In this document: positions 1 through 7,907 of the stretch, one piece after another | How the letters are laid out: each line of letters opens with the position of its first letter | How positions within the stretch are numbered: the stretch's first letter is position 1 | DNA from: JAHJEM01 sp043805315 | GTDB lineage: Archaea > Nanobdellota > Nanobdellia > Woesearchaeales > JAHJEM01 | Assembly (NCBI GenBank): GCA_043805315.1 | Contig: JAZDID010000080.1 | Span: 1 to 22,920, forward strand | DNA length: 22,920 bases | Direction: 5' to 3' | The notes under the pieces: model-generated | Database searches by the model: none | The model's input: the letters and a program-made list of their open reading frames with translations, nothing else | Told to the model about the DNA's origin: nothing | Program-made: the position numbers and the translations under genes

Positions 1-36
1 CGCCGTGGTGGCGTGCGCAATAAACCCTAACCTTTG

Positions 37-56
37 GTGATTTTAACAGAAATCAC
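37..56 (-). terminator. Small hairpin at the 3' end of the Doc/antitoxin operon
   Basis: A perfect 7-bp inverted repeat (GTGATTT / AAATCAC) with a 6-nt loop overlaps the stop codon of the leftward antitoxin gene. Its position suggests a 3'-end or RNA-stability structure. The stem is short and AT-rich, so this is tentative. A second tiny GC-rich inverted repeat (CGCC-N5-GGCG) lies at the left edge, positions 1-13, with no assigned role. Confidence 0.25.
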
Positions 57-289
57 TTGAACTCCTTCTTTATGAGCCCTCTCATGAGCTGCTCAACCTT
101 GGCACTCATATTATAGCCTTTTTCCCTGCAGAATTTCTTAAAGGCTGAGGCTGTATGCTTATCTATGGTGAAGTTCAATCTCGTCTTCGTCCGTATCTTC
201 TTTGTCTTCTCAAATTCGATGAGCGTGTCAAATACTTCTTTGTCCCTCTCACTAACCTTTTTGGCAATTTCAATGAACTTTGATGGCAT
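53..289 (-). CDS. Ribbon-helix-helix antitoxin partnered with Doc toxin
   Basis: This 78-aa protein probably neutralises the Doc-type toxin encoded just upstream and represses the operon. Its C-terminal half (about residues 35-78) reads as a ribbon-helix-helix DNA-binding fold: a basic strand (RLNFTIDK), a first helix (TASAFKKFCREKG) and a second helix starting at NMSAKVEQ. The N-terminal half is charged and helical and could be the toxin-binding part, which would invert the domain order of classical Phd. The start overlaps the end of the toxin gene by 20 nt, with a GAGGAG motif about 10 nt upstream, so translational coupling is likely. Toxin-first order is the reverse of the classical phd-doc operon. 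The RHH call is by pattern; the pairing is inferred from the overlap. Confidence 0.65.
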   Translation of the reverse strand: MPSKFIEIAKKVSERDKEVFDTLIEFEKTKKIRTKTRLNFTIDKHTASAFKKFCREKGYNMSAKVEQLMRGLIKKEFK

Positions 290-617
290 CTTTGATCAAC
301 TCCTCTGTTCTGGCAATGCTCGTGATTTTCTTCAGGATGACTTTCTTGATAAGCTTGATGACCTTGTCTTCATACGTGGCATGTCCCTCATATTCAGCAT
401 AGGCGATGATGAGCAGGGCAGCTGTCCTCTTGTTTCCCTCCTCAAAAACATGATCCAGGAGTATCGCGCGGACAATCCATGCCAACGCCTTTGTCCAATT
501 CTGCGTTTTCCTGGCATAATCCAGCGCAAAATCAAGGCTTGCCTCATTCAGCAGGTTTCCGTCGTCAAACAGCTGATTCAGGGATATGATGTCTTTCCTC
601 GTCAGTGCGAATCTCAT
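270..617 (-). CDS. doc: Doc-family Fic-domain toxin
   Basis: This 115-aa protein carries the Fic/Doc signature HVFEEGNKRTA at residues 56-66. It contains the catalytic His56, the acidic residue and Gly-Asn before the Lys-Arg that binds the phosphates. The length and the NKR form fit the Doc branch. In bacteria Doc phosphorylates elongation factor EF-Tu and stops translation; the archaeal target would presumably be the EF-1alpha homologue, which is inference. The start at 617 is the first Met after a TATA-like box. The gene overlaps the downstream RHH antitoxin by 20 nt. All key Fic residues are present, so it looks active and not decayed. Confidence 0.85.
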   Translation of the reverse strand: MRFALTRKDIISLNQLFDDGNLLNEASLDFALDYARKTQNWTKALAWIVRAILLDHVFEEGNKRTAALLIIAYAEYEGHATYEDKVIKLIKKVILKKITSIARTEELIKDAIKVH

Positions 618-620
618 TTT

Positions 621-662
621 AAGTGTGTATTTGTGTGTATAAATGTGTATCGATATTTAAAT
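621..662 (-). promoter_or_regulatory. Promoter with three 10-bp operator-like repeats before doc
   Basis: Reading leftward, a TATA-like TTTAAATA (about 654-661) preceded by a CGAAAC BRE-like motif is followed by three copies of an octamer at exactly 10-bp spacing. On the plus strand these are GTGTGTAT (623-630), GTGTGTAT (633-640) and ATGTGTAT (643-650). They fill the space between the TATA box and the start at 617. RHH repressors typically bind tandem sites about 10 bp apart, so autorepression by the Doc antitoxin is the natural reading. Confidence 0.55.
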
Positions 663-800
663 GTTTCGGTTCTGAAAATCAGGAAAGAGAATAAAGTCCC
701 ACAATGAATGAATTCAATCAGAGGATACCAGTTCTCTTCGATAGAAATACTTGAAATTTTCTTAATAATTCCTAAAATTGAACGAGAATTTAAAAAAGAA

Positions 801-1112
801 TCAATATTTTTTAAGATAATATCCTAAGAAACCCAAAGCAGCTCCTATTTGATCCAAGTGGCCATACGCATAGTCTGAATGAGTAAGCCCTTTCACAGCG
901 TCGGGAATAGCGGTCTTGATATACGGGAGATGATCCAAGACCTCTCCGGCGAGCGCAGCAACTCCAACTGTAAAGCTTAATTCAACAATTGTCTGTAGAG
1001 GTTTGGATAGTGCTCCTTGAATATAGAATCGTGCAAAACCGCGCTCTTTCAGTTTCTGTACTTGACTTTTAGTAAGATTTTCGACGGCTATATCTGTTAA
1101 TGATGAGGACAT
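801..1112 (-). CDS. Small hypothetical, possibly membrane-associated protein
   Basis: I do not recognise this 103-aa protein. The N-terminal third is polar and ends in a basic helix (KSQVQKLKERGFARFYIQG). A hydrophobic stretch follows (about residues 40-58, including VELSFTVGVAALAG), and a shorter one near the end (IGAALGFLGYYL), so one or two membrane helices are possible. It has its own promoter: a TTTATAAA box at 1158-1165, with the start at 1112 and a predicted leader of about 25 nt. It stands alone between the Doc operon and the phosphatase gene. Neighbours give no functional clue. Confidence 0.55.
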   Translation of the reverse strand: MSSSLTDIAVENLTKSQVQKLKERGFARFYIQGALSKPLQTIVELSFTVGVAALAGEVLDHLPYIKTAIPDAVKGLTHSDYAYGHLDQIGAALGFLGYYLKKY

Positions 1113-1157
1113 TTTGTTAAGGAAATATCAATTTTGAATAACAGGAGTTGAACTGCA

Positions 1158-1165
1158 TTTATAAA
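1158..1165 (-). promoter_or_regulatory. TATA box for the 103-aa gene
   Basis: TTTATAAA preceded by an A-rich BRE-like stretch on the minus strand. It lies about 46 nt before the ATG at 1112, which predicts transcription starting near 1136. Confidence 0.5.
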
Positions 1166-1199
1166 TCTTTTCTAGTAAACTACTCGAGAGTAAAAAAAT

Positions 1200-1310
1200 T
1201 CAGAAATTCTTCCCTTTCTTGATCATATAGGGCTCTGTGTTGAAGAACTCGTCCAGGGTCGTGTTCGAGACCATGGCTTCAAAGCTTATTTTCCTAGATT
1301 TTGAACTCAT
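1200..1310 (-). CDS. Possible small ORF, 36 codons
   Basis: This is a short leftward frame beginning MSSKSRKISFEAM and ending KKGKNF, just downstream of the phosphatase gene. A TATA-like TTTAAATA near 1347-1354 would place transcription start about 12 nt before the ATG at 1310. The basic, Ser/Lys-rich beginning resembles the front of some small antitoxins, but the frame stops before a full fold could form. It may be a remnant or not a gene at all. I recognise no family. Confidence 0.25.
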   Translation of the reverse strand: MSSKSRKISFEAMVSNTTLDEFFNTEPYMIKKGKNF

Positions 1311-1412
1311 TTTTATAAATTAGTATAGAAATATGTATATAGGTATATTTAAATATTGTGGTGGTGGAGAATATAATGCCAGGCCAAATTGTAGAAACAA
1401 TACATAAAGATA

Positions 1413-3005
1413 TCAGGAATTAACAACTGCATTTTCATAAAACTTTTTCTGCTCAGCCTCCTGCGCATTGAGCAGGTGGTATCTCATGAAGAGCGGATGG
1501 AGCTGCGCTGAGTTAATCACTCCAGAAAGGTCATGCTTCTCTGGCGAGAGGAAGAACGGGTGCATTTGCTCTCCTCCAGCAGAGCCGTGGCTGCCGAAAT
1601 GGTTGATGAATGAGATGACATTGCCCTTGGAATAATCGCCGAAGATGATGAGGTCGCCGGAGTTCTCCATCTGGCCGAAGTAGCGGAGCTGCCGGGTCAG
1701 GGTGAATTCGTCGCCGTAATTGCGCAGGAAGCGCTCTCCTATGAAATGATGGTCAGCGTCGCCTGTGCCGATGTATGCTGTGCCATCCCTGCTGATCACT
1801 TTCACATAATCCCCTTCCTTGCCAAAGACAAAGCCAATGCCCGGATGGCTCCTCAGGGTGTCCAGGAACCCTGGATAGTGGCGCTCGACCTCGCTCATGT
1901 CCGCCTTCTCATCCGTGAAGGTGAAGTACAGGTTTGCCATGGGATCGCTCACCTCGAGAAAGTATGGATGGGAATTCCAGTGCAGTTGCTGATGCAATGA
2001 TTTGAAAGACTTGGAGAAAAGATAGTGATAGGCATGCTCGAGGTTGACAAGCGGCTTGAGAAAGAATTGATCCACAATGTCTGCCTGCTGGTGCTTTTTC
2101 CTGAAATACCGGTCACGGGCATGCCTGTAGTGGCCAAGCTCCTGCCTGACGAACTGCTTGAAGCCGATCCCGTAGAGCTGCCTGAACGGCACTGATTCTG
2201 TATGGCCATGGTCAGAGAGAATATAGATGTCATAGTCCTGCTTCTGCGCAAAGATCCTTGCCATTTTCTTGTCGATCGAAGCCAATGCCTCATATGCAGC
2301 AGGCGAGCTCGGGCCTTGATGGTGGCTGCATTCATCATAGCCATTGAAGGTAACGTACAGATAGGGAGTCTTTTTCCTCATCTCCTTGATCATCGCCTTG
2401 GTCTCAAGCTCCTCAAAGAACACGCTGGAGAAAAAGCTCGTGACATTGTACTTGAAATCAGACGGGTTCGCGAGATGCTCGACCTTGTTCCAGAAATTCT
2501 CATAAAGGTACTGGAGGTAGGTCGCGCCATGCAAAATCCCACGAGAAGCAACTGCTGCAAGCACTCGCGGATAGAGGAGGAAGAGGAAGATATCGAACTG
2601 TGCCAGGAAGGCTTTCGGATCCTTCTGGTAGAGCATGCTATTCGTGAGCCGTGATTCATCCGCTCCGCCAGAGAAGAGGTTGACAATGCTCCTGCCATCC
2701 TTCAAAATCCCCTGATACTTGCTCAGATAGGTGAGCTCGATGAGCCGTGTCTTGAGCGGGTTGTTCACTGAGAACTGCTTGCGCAGCTTCTTGTCCACAA
2801 ACCGGAATCCCGGGATATGCTCGTTATGCCCAAACATCAATCCTGCCTGGGCAAAGGGCGTGTTGGAAGGAAGGCCGCAATTATACCGGTGCAGGTGGCG
2901 CTCCTTGATGAGCATGGATAGTGCTGGGCAATAGCCCTTATGGCAGGCGTCGAGGAGGCGGTCATGCGAGAGCCCGTCGATCTGGATGACAAGGAATTTT
3001 TTCAT
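1413..3005 (-). CDS. Alkaline-phosphatase-superfamily phosphodiesterase/phosphatase
   Basis: This 530-aa enzyme belongs to the metal-dependent alkaline phosphatase superfamily, nearest in pattern to type I phosphodiesterase/nucleotide pyrophosphatases. Metal ligands and nucleophile can be placed: IDG with Asp10, PSNTPF with probable nucleophile Thr49, DECSHH (Asp224, His228/229), LSDHGH (Asp265, His266) and GSHG with His473. The frame is open for 42 codons upstream, but those codons run into the preceding gene. The Met at 3005 gives the canonical KKFLVIQIDG beginning, 13 nt after the upstream stop. No signal peptide is seen, so it is probably cytoplasmic. It is likely co-transcribed with the 936-aa surface protein, hinting at a role in envelope or glycan phosphate chemistry. 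The substrate is unknown. Confidence 0.8.
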   Translation of the reverse strand: MKKFLVIQIDGLSHDRLLDACHKGYCPALSMLIKERHLHRYNCGLPSNTPFAQAGLMFGHNEHIPGFRFVDKKLRKQFSVNNPLKTRLIELTYLSKYQGILKDGRSIVNLFSGGADESRLTNSMLYQKDPKAFLAQFDIFLFLLYPRVLAAVASRGILHGATYLQYLYENFWNKVEHLANPSDFKYNVTSFFSSVFFEELETKAMIKEMRKKTPYLYVTFNGYDECSHHQGPSSPAAYEALASIDKKMARIFAQKQDYDIYILSDHGHTESVPFRQLYGIGFKQFVRQELGHYRHARDRYFRKKHQQADIVDQFFLKPLVNLEHAYHYLFSKSFKSLHQQLHWNSHPYFLEVSDPMANLYFTFTDEKADMSEVERHYPGFLDTLRSHPGIGFVFGKEGDYVKVISRDGTAYIGTGDADHHFIGERFLRNYGDEFTLTRQLRYFGQMENSGDLIIFGDYSKGNVISFINHFGSHGSAGGEQMHPFFLSPEKHDLSGVINSAQLHPLFMRYHLLNAQEAEQKKFYENAVVNS

Positions 3006-3018
3006 AGGACAATTGTAT

Positions 3019-5829
3019 TTATGAAGCCTTTTTATCCTTGCCCTCTTCAGGAGTGGCAGGAATAGTCTCTTTTTGAGATTCAGAAATGGTTCCGAGCTCT
3101 TTGTCAATGACTTCATCAATCCATCCGACACTCTTCAGCTTCTCCCGAATCTCCTGCTTTGCTGTGCCCTGGTCGAGCTGCTTCTGGATATAGTTTTCAA
3201 GCTCATGCACTTTGCTCGTCGGCAAGTTGTGCTCGCTTATCGCTGGCCTGATATGCTGGACAAAAATCAAGCCAAAGAACAAAAGAGCCAGCATGCCGAT
3301 GACCATCCAGTTGAGGAATCCGAAAAATTCCTGGACATCAGCGACATCACGGAACGACTCTGTCGCATTCACCGGAGTCTGGCCTGCCGGAGCAGCGCCG
3401 AATATCCTGTTGAGCGCATCAGTGACGCTGAAGATAGGCTCGGGAGTGACTTCCACGATCTCTTGGCACGATGCGACGTCAAAGCAGTCAGGATCATCGC
3501 AATCAATTTTCCTGTCACAGTCATTGTCCCTGCGGTCAGCGCAATTACTCTCTTTGCCGCTACATTGGAAATCCTTTCTGTCAATGCAGCCATTCTCGAT
3601 GCCTCCTTCATTATCCTTGCCATCACTGCACAGCCTTTTCTGCTCAAGCTCCCGCAAGATGTCAAGCTTGCCGAGGATCGGGCTGCCACCACCACCGCCT
3701 CCACCGCCTCCGCCGCCTCCACTTGAAGATGGAACTGTGGATGGTGGACAATCGATATGCGTTGTCCCGTCTCCTGTGCAGCCAATGCCTCCTGTACACG
3801 CGCATGTGCAGGTCCTGTCACCGCAGCTTCCTTGAGACCATGCTGTACAAACCCACGCCTGGGTACAGACTTCTGCCTCACAGCCATTGTCTGGATTGCT
3901 GTCCGCATCCTGCCATCCTGATTCGCACGTGCAGGTGGTTGGATTCTGAGGGTCAGTAGAATAGGTCGGCGTGCACTGCGTGCAGCTATCGTCGCCATCC
4001 TGCACAGTGCAGGTGTTCTGGCAGCTCCCAGTCAGATGCACGCCAGGGAACTGGTCTTCGCAGGCGAGCGAGCCGCAGGCCTGCAGTGTTGGCAGAGCGC
4101 ATTCGTCCTGCGAGCAGCCGCAGCTCAAGAGATCACAAGAGTTCTGCACCTGATCCCGAAGATTGATCGTATTCGCATCAGCGCATTCATCCTCGCATAC
4201 TGTCGCAGCGCAATTTGTTGTAGAGTCACAAGTCGCTGTGCAGTCCCCTGCATGGCAAGAGTATTGTATCGAGCTTCCGGTGAGCACGCATTGGTCACTA
4301 GCTAGGCCGCTGGAGAGCACGCCCTGGCACTGGGGAATCCAGTCGCAGTTCAGATTATTTTCACATTCGACAGGATCAACTATCGGCGTGCACTGGGAAG
4401 CCTGGACCTGGATGGTGGTGCTCCTGTCTGGAGGGATCTGGTAAGAGCGTGTCTGATCGACAGTGCAGGTGACTGTCTTGGGATTTGCCATGTACGGGCC
4501 GACATTGCAGTCAAATTCAGCCCTTCCAGTACCGCCGACCATGATGAGCCATTGCGGATCATCAACGCAAACCACATTATTGATCTTGACCTGGACGCTG
4601 TTGACATTCGGGAAATTGGTGTTGCAGCGGACTGTGATGACTGTATTCTCAACAGGGACTGCATTGCTGACAGTGATGCTGGTCACCTGGACAGGGCAGT
4701 TCTGGTCACCATGGCTGCAGAAGCGGCTGTCGGTATCACAATAACCATCGCAATTATTGTCAAAGGTGTCATCGCACACATTCTCAGCTCCTGGAGTGCC
4801 CCACTGCCAAGCTATGCCGTCATTGGTGTAGCAGATTTCCTGGCTGCCGCCGCCGCAGTTGTAGGATGCAGAAGTGCAGGATTTTGAGCTGTCGCAGAGC
4901 TCCTCGCGCGGTGCGCAAGAATCTGTTATGATGCTGCAATCTATGCATGCATCTATGCTGCACGTTTTTTGGCATGTTCCGGGAGTAATTGAATACGTCA
5001 GCGGATAATCAAGGATTGTCGCTCCGCCGCAACTATCGCCCTGGCAGTCCATGGTCGGGCAGTTCTGGCTGTTCCCCCACTCAAAACAGGAGTCAAGGTC
5101 GTAATTATTGCAGATCTCAATGGCTATTCCGCCTTCGACAGGACAGCGGGAACCCCCAAGAGTGCACTCATTGACGCAGTTAAGCACCTGGAGAGGTGTA
5201 TTCGCAATTGAGGCCGGCGCAAGGTCATCTTCGAACATGTACTGGCCGCTGAACTGGTAGGTATCATCAATTGTTGGTGCGGTGATCGCATAGGTCTTGA
5301 TGAGCTCTTCTGGCGGAATTGGGGCTGTCGGATTCGCATAATTGATATAGACATACCGTAAAAGATGGTCATTATTCAGGTCAGGAGTGAACGCACCATA
5401 ATCTGTGATGGCTGCCTCGGCAGGGACTGTCTCTTCGATCGCATAGAAAGTCTCGAGGTGATTTGGGCTTGCGGTCAAGGTCACTGTGATCGGATCAGCA
5501 CCGTTGTACGGCGAAGTTCCCGAAAGCGATCTTGTCACGACAGAAGGCGGCTCTCCTGGCGCTTTTCCAGTGATCGGCCTCAGCTGGCTATGCTCTGAGA
5601 TGAGAAAGAAGAGAAAGAATGCATCCAAGGTGATAGCGACAAGGAATGCGATGAGCAGGATTTTCGTGACCCGCTTTTCTCTCGAAAGCTCCACTTTCTC
5701 CTTTTTCAGCTCTGTCTTGAGCTGCGCAGTGGCTGGCCTCAAAGAGCCGGATTTCTTCTGCGCAGGAATACGATAGGCATGAACGCCTTTCTGACTATTT
5801 CTCTGCTTCCCTGCTCTTTTTTTTTCCAT
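3019..5829 (-). CDS. Cys-rich double-anchored surface protein with MopE-like motifs and poly-Gly hinge
   Basis: This 936-aa protein has a short basic cytoplasmic N-terminus and a TM helix at about 57-78. A beta-sandwich region follows (about 98-202, beginning TRSLSGTSPY), shared with the LamG protein at 8135-9697. Next comes a long Cys-rich ectodomain (about 218-700) with MopE-like DNNCDG and a thrombospondin-like WVCTAWSQGSC segment. Then come a run of 12 Gly near residue 705, another DNDCDRKIDCDDPDC motif, a second TM helix (about 838-860) and a charged helical cytoplasmic tail. Both ends should be cytoplasmic, with the ectodomain outside, probably calcium- and disulfide-stabilised. The frame is open 89 codons further upstream, but the TATA box at 5872-5879 lies inside that extension, so translation must start at 5829. 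The hinge, TM and tail match the right-edge gene. The exact function is unknown. Confidence 0.75.
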   Translation of the reverse strand: MEKKRAGKQRNSQKGVHAYRIPAQKKSGSLRPATAQLKTELKKEKVELSREKRVTKILLIAFLVAITLDAFFLFFLISEHSQLRPITGKAPGEPPSVVTRSLSGTSPYNGADPITVTLTASPNHLETFYAIEETVPAEAAITDYGAFTPDLNNDHLLRYVYINYANPTAPIPPEELIKTYAITAPTIDDTYQFSGQYMFEDDLAPASIANTPLQVLNCVNECTLGGSRCPVEGGIAIEICNNYDLDSCFEWGNSQNCPTMDCQGDSCGGATILDYPLTYSITPGTCQKTCSIDACIDCSIITDSCAPREELCDSSKSCTSASYNCGGGSQEICYTNDGIAWQWGTPGAENVCDDTFDNNCDGYCDTDSRFCSHGDQNCPVQVTSITVSNAVPVENTVITVRCNTNFPNVNSVQVKINNVVCVDDPQWLIMVGGTGRAEFDCNVGPYMANPKTVTCTVDQTRSYQIPPDRSTTIQVQASQCTPIVDPVECENNLNCDWIPQCQGVLSSGLASDQCVLTGSSIQYSCHAGDCTATCDSTTNCAATVCEDECADANTINLRDQVQNSCDLLSCGCSQDECALPTLQACGSLACEDQFPGVHLTGSCQNTCTVQDGDDSCTQCTPTYSTDPQNPTTCTCESGWQDADSNPDNGCEAEVCTQAWVCTAWSQGSCGDRTCTCACTGGIGCTGDGTTHIDCPPSTVPSSSGGGGGGGGGGGGSPILGKLDILRELEQKRLCSDGKDNEGGIENGCIDRKDFQCSGKESNCADRRDNDCDRKIDCDDPDCFDVASCQEIVEVTPEPIFSVTDALNRIFGAAPAGQTPVNATESFRDVADVQEFFGFLNWMVIGMLALLFFGLIFVQHIRPAISEHNLPTSKVHELENYIQKQLDQGTAKQEIREKLKSVGWIDEVIDKELGTISESQKETIPATPEEGKDKKAS

Positions 5830-5871
5830 ACGCACCCAGCGTTCCCCTTCAGCAATTTCTGGAAGTGAGTA

Positions 5872-5879
5872 TTTATAAA
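5872..5879 (-). promoter_or_regulatory. TATA box that fixes the start of the 936-aa gene
   Basis: TTTATAAA on the minus strand sits 42 nt before the ATG at 5829 and predicts transcription from about 5848. It lies downstream of every earlier in-frame Met, so those cannot be used from this promoter. Confidence 0.6.
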
Positions 5880-6117
5880 GATTTCTCTTTTCATTGTGCT
5901 GCATGCTGTCCTGTTTTTTGAATCCTGCACAGTGCTGGCGCAGTATTTCTGAAATGGCATTTCTGATGGACTTCCAAAGGTCGAGTGAGATGGCCGGGCG
6001 AGAACAAACAACAACTGAATCCTGCTGAAAACCAACTGCGCACTGGACCCAACAAACTGCCAACAGCCAACAGTGTCGACGTAGTACAGCACACATCCAA
6101 GGGTGGTGGTCGGGGGT

Positions 6118-6157
6118 GGTTTAAGCTCGGCTTAAACCCCATTGAACTTATTCAATG
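6118..6157. other. Two adjacent perfect hairpins
   Basis: GGTTTAAGC and GCTTAAACC form a 9-bp stem with a TCG loop (6118-6138). CATTGAA and TTCAATG follow immediately as a 7-bp stem with a 4-nt loop (6140-6157). They sit upstream of both divergent promoters and could be a regulator-binding region or part of a structured RNA. No family is recognised. Confidence 0.45.
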
Positions 6158-6254
6158 ATGGAGGGCGGGGACAATCCAAAAAAGATGATGGCGGGTGGCT
6201 TGGCTTTAAATACACTTCAAAAATAACCACTACAGAATGACAAAAATCGAAAGA

Positions 6255-6262
6255 TTTATAAA
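6255..6262 (+). promoter_or_regulatory. TATA box for the leaderless subtilase start
   Basis: TTTATAAA preceded by a CGAAAGA BRE-like motif. The expected transcription start, about 26 nt from its centre, falls at 6283-6285. This coincides with the internal ATG at 6285 and argues against the earlier Met at 6237, which lies before the box. Confidence 0.55.
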
Positions 6263-6284
6263 GAAGTGTATCTTTATAGCCAGC

Positions 6285-7886
6285 ATGAAATGCCAAAACA
6301 AAGGATATAAGGGGTTGGCAATTTTTATCATGCTCTTCGCGATCTTGCCTGTGATAGCCCTGCCGTTCAGCATTGGCTTTTCTGAGGACATCCAGCAAGA
6401 CACCCCCGCATATGTCCCAGGACAGGTCGTCGTGCTCATAAAGGAGACCAATCTCGGCGACAGAGAAGTCGAGTCAGCGCTCCAAGGCAAAACCACATCT
6501 CAGTTCACAGTAAAACGGCTGTATGCAGGCGAGCTGGATCCAGTTCAGAAGAACTACCAGAAGCGCCTCATCCTCCTCACTTTCGACGAGAAGACAGACA
6601 TCTTCGCTACAGCAGAGAGCATTGCCCAAAACAACCTTGTCGAGCTTGCCGAGCCTAATTACATCGGCACTGTACAGCTCATCCCAAACGATTCTTATTA
6701 TGTCAACCAGTGGGCTCCTGAAAAGATCGGGCTTTTGCAATCCTATGACATTACTCTGGGAAGCCCTGATATCACCATCGCGCTCGTTGACAGCGGAGTC
6801 GACCAAGACCACCCTGACCTTGTCCAGAACCTCTATCCAGGATACGACTTTGTCAATGAAGACAGCAATCCAGAAGATGACTTTGGCCACGGCACGCGCA
6901 TGGCAGGCATCATCGCAGCCCAGACCAATAATGGCATCGGCGTCGCAGGAACCTGCCCGAACTGCATGATTGTTCCCATAAAGGCAGCCAACAGCGAAGG
7001 CTGGCTTACTTCATATGATGTCTACCAAGCACTCCAGTACGCCATGAACCTTCATACACTTCAAGGCATCCCAGAGAACCCTCATCCAGCCGACATCATC
7101 TCGATGAGCTTCAAATTCGACTATTCGAACGGCTACCTGACCTCGGCAATCCAAGAGGCCCATGATTCAGGAGCCATCCTTGTCGCAGGAGCAGGAAATG
7201 ATAACAATGCAGACATGCGGTATCCGGCGGCCTATCCAGAAGTCATTGCAGTCGCGAACACAAACGAGAGTGATGGGAAGCATATCAGCTCCAGCTATGG
7301 CAGCTGGGTCGACATCGCAGCTCCAGGAAGAAATATTTGGACGACGAATTATTACAACAGCTATGGAGTGTCCACAGGCACTTCTGCCTCGACGGCGATG
7401 GTCTCAGGGCTTGTGGGGCTCATGCTCTCACGCAATCCCGCACTTGATCAAGCCCAGGTTTTGCAGATCCTCCAGGACACTGCAGCACCGGTCAATGGCT
7501 TTCCTGAGATAGGGGGCGGCAGGATTGACGCCTTCCATGCGCTCATCCAGTCCCATGACGCACCAGTCCTCCTTCACCTGAACGACATCACTGTCTCAGA
7601 AGCAAGCACTGCCACCATCATCGCCCAAGGAATTGATGCAACAAATGACCAGCTCACCTTCACCATAACTAATCCTCGCTTCCAGATGGTTCCCTTGCAG
7701 GCGCAAGGAGAGGTTCAGCAGGCGAAATTCATCTGGTATACTGACTATCGCTCAGCAGGGACCTACATTCTGGAGATTACAGCCAGCGATGGGATGTTCA
7801 CAGACAGCCAGACGATCACTCTGAACATCCTTGATAGGCCAGACCCGAAGCAGAAGTTTCCCATCATGGCTACAGGAGTATCTTGA
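6285..7886 (+). CDS. Secreted S8-family subtilisin-like serine protease
   Basis: This 533-aa exported protease starts with a signal peptide (about residues 8-28, including LAIFIMLFAILPVIAL). An inhibitor-like propeptide follows (about 42-125, beginning AYVPGQVVVLIKE). The S8 catalytic triad is complete: Asp169 in VALVDSGVD, His202 in FGHGTRMAG and Ser367 in GTSASTAMVSG, with oxyanion Asn305 in AGAGND. A C-terminal beta-sandwich of Ig/cadherin type (about 435-525) probably binds substrate or surface. No C-terminal membrane anchor is visible, so it may be released or held by other surface proteins. The start at 6285 is preferred because the TATA box makes it leaderless. Likely roles are nutrient proteolysis or maturation of the neighbouring surface proteins; the substrate is unknown. 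Confidence 0.9.
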   Translation: MKCQNKGYKGLAIFIMLFAILPVIALPFSIGFSEDIQQDTPAYVPGQVVVLIKETNLGDREVESALQGKTTSQFTVKRLYAGELDPVQKNYQKRLILLTFDEKTDIFATAESIAQNNLVELAEPNYIGTVQLIPNDSYYVNQWAPEKIGLLQSYDITLGSPDITIALVDSGVDQDHPDLVQNLYPGYDFVNEDSNPEDDFGHGTRMAGIIAAQTNNGIGVAGTCPNCMIVPIKAANSEGWLTSYDVYQALQYAMNLHTLQGIPENPHPADIISMSFKFDYSNGYLTSAIQEAHDSGAILVAGAGNDNNADMRYPAAYPEVIAVANTNESDGKHISSSYGSWVDIAAPGRNIWTTNYYNSYGVSTGTSASTAMVSGLVGLMLSRNPALDQAQVLQILQDTAAPVNGFPEIGGGRIDAFHALIQSHDAPVLLHLNDITVSEASTATIIAQGIDATNDQLTFTITNPRFQMVPLQAQGEVQQAKFIWYTDYRSAGTYILEITASDGMFTDSQTITLNILDRPDPKQKFPIMATGVS

Positions 7887-7907
7887 ATAGTATTTTTCTA
7901 TTGAATT

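Larger units (their letters stand above)
5830..6284. other. Divergent intergenic region, 455 bp
   Basis: This gap between the leftward surface-protein gene and the rightward subtilase contains no convincing gene. It holds the two TATA boxes, a CAAC/CCAAC-rich stretch (about 6007-6075), a G-rich run on the plus strand (about 6100-6120, GGG/GG tracts separated by one or two bases) and two adjacent hairpins. Its base composition differs from the AT-rich promoters elsewhere. A non-coding RNA is possible, but I see no box C/D, tRNA or other recognisable fold. Confidence 0.5.

Noticed and set aside
665..800. Sixth copy of the cassette repeat near the Doc operon (TCGGTTCTGAAAATCAGGAA)
   Set aside because: Only a loose A/T-rich resemblance on either strand; the dyad and the GACGAAAAAAAGC block are absent.
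3006..3131. 42-codon upstream extension of the phosphatase frame
   Set aside because: It overlaps the coding end of the preceding gene, and the Met at 3005 gives the normal family start directly before the first metal-binding Asp.
3660..3720. Apparent simple repeat / microsatellite of GCC and ACC units
   Set aside because: It encodes the poly-Gly hinge of the surface protein, and the same hinge appears in the right-edge paralogue at 22778-22800; it is a protein feature.
1746..5372. Many long plus-strand open frames opposite the phosphatase and surface-protein genes
   Set aside because: They are antisense shadows of well-supported minus-strand genes, with no SD, promoter or recognisable motif of their own.
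5830..6096. 89-codon upstream extension of the 936-aa frame, beginning MCAVLRRHC
   Set aside because: A good TATA box lies inside the extension (5872-5879), and the extension lacks a signal peptide or any match in style with the paralogous LamG protein, which starts shortly before its TM anchor.
6237..6284. Earlier Met of the subtilase frame
   Set aside because: The TATA box at 6255-6262 is downstream of that Met, so a transcript from it cannot include the codon.
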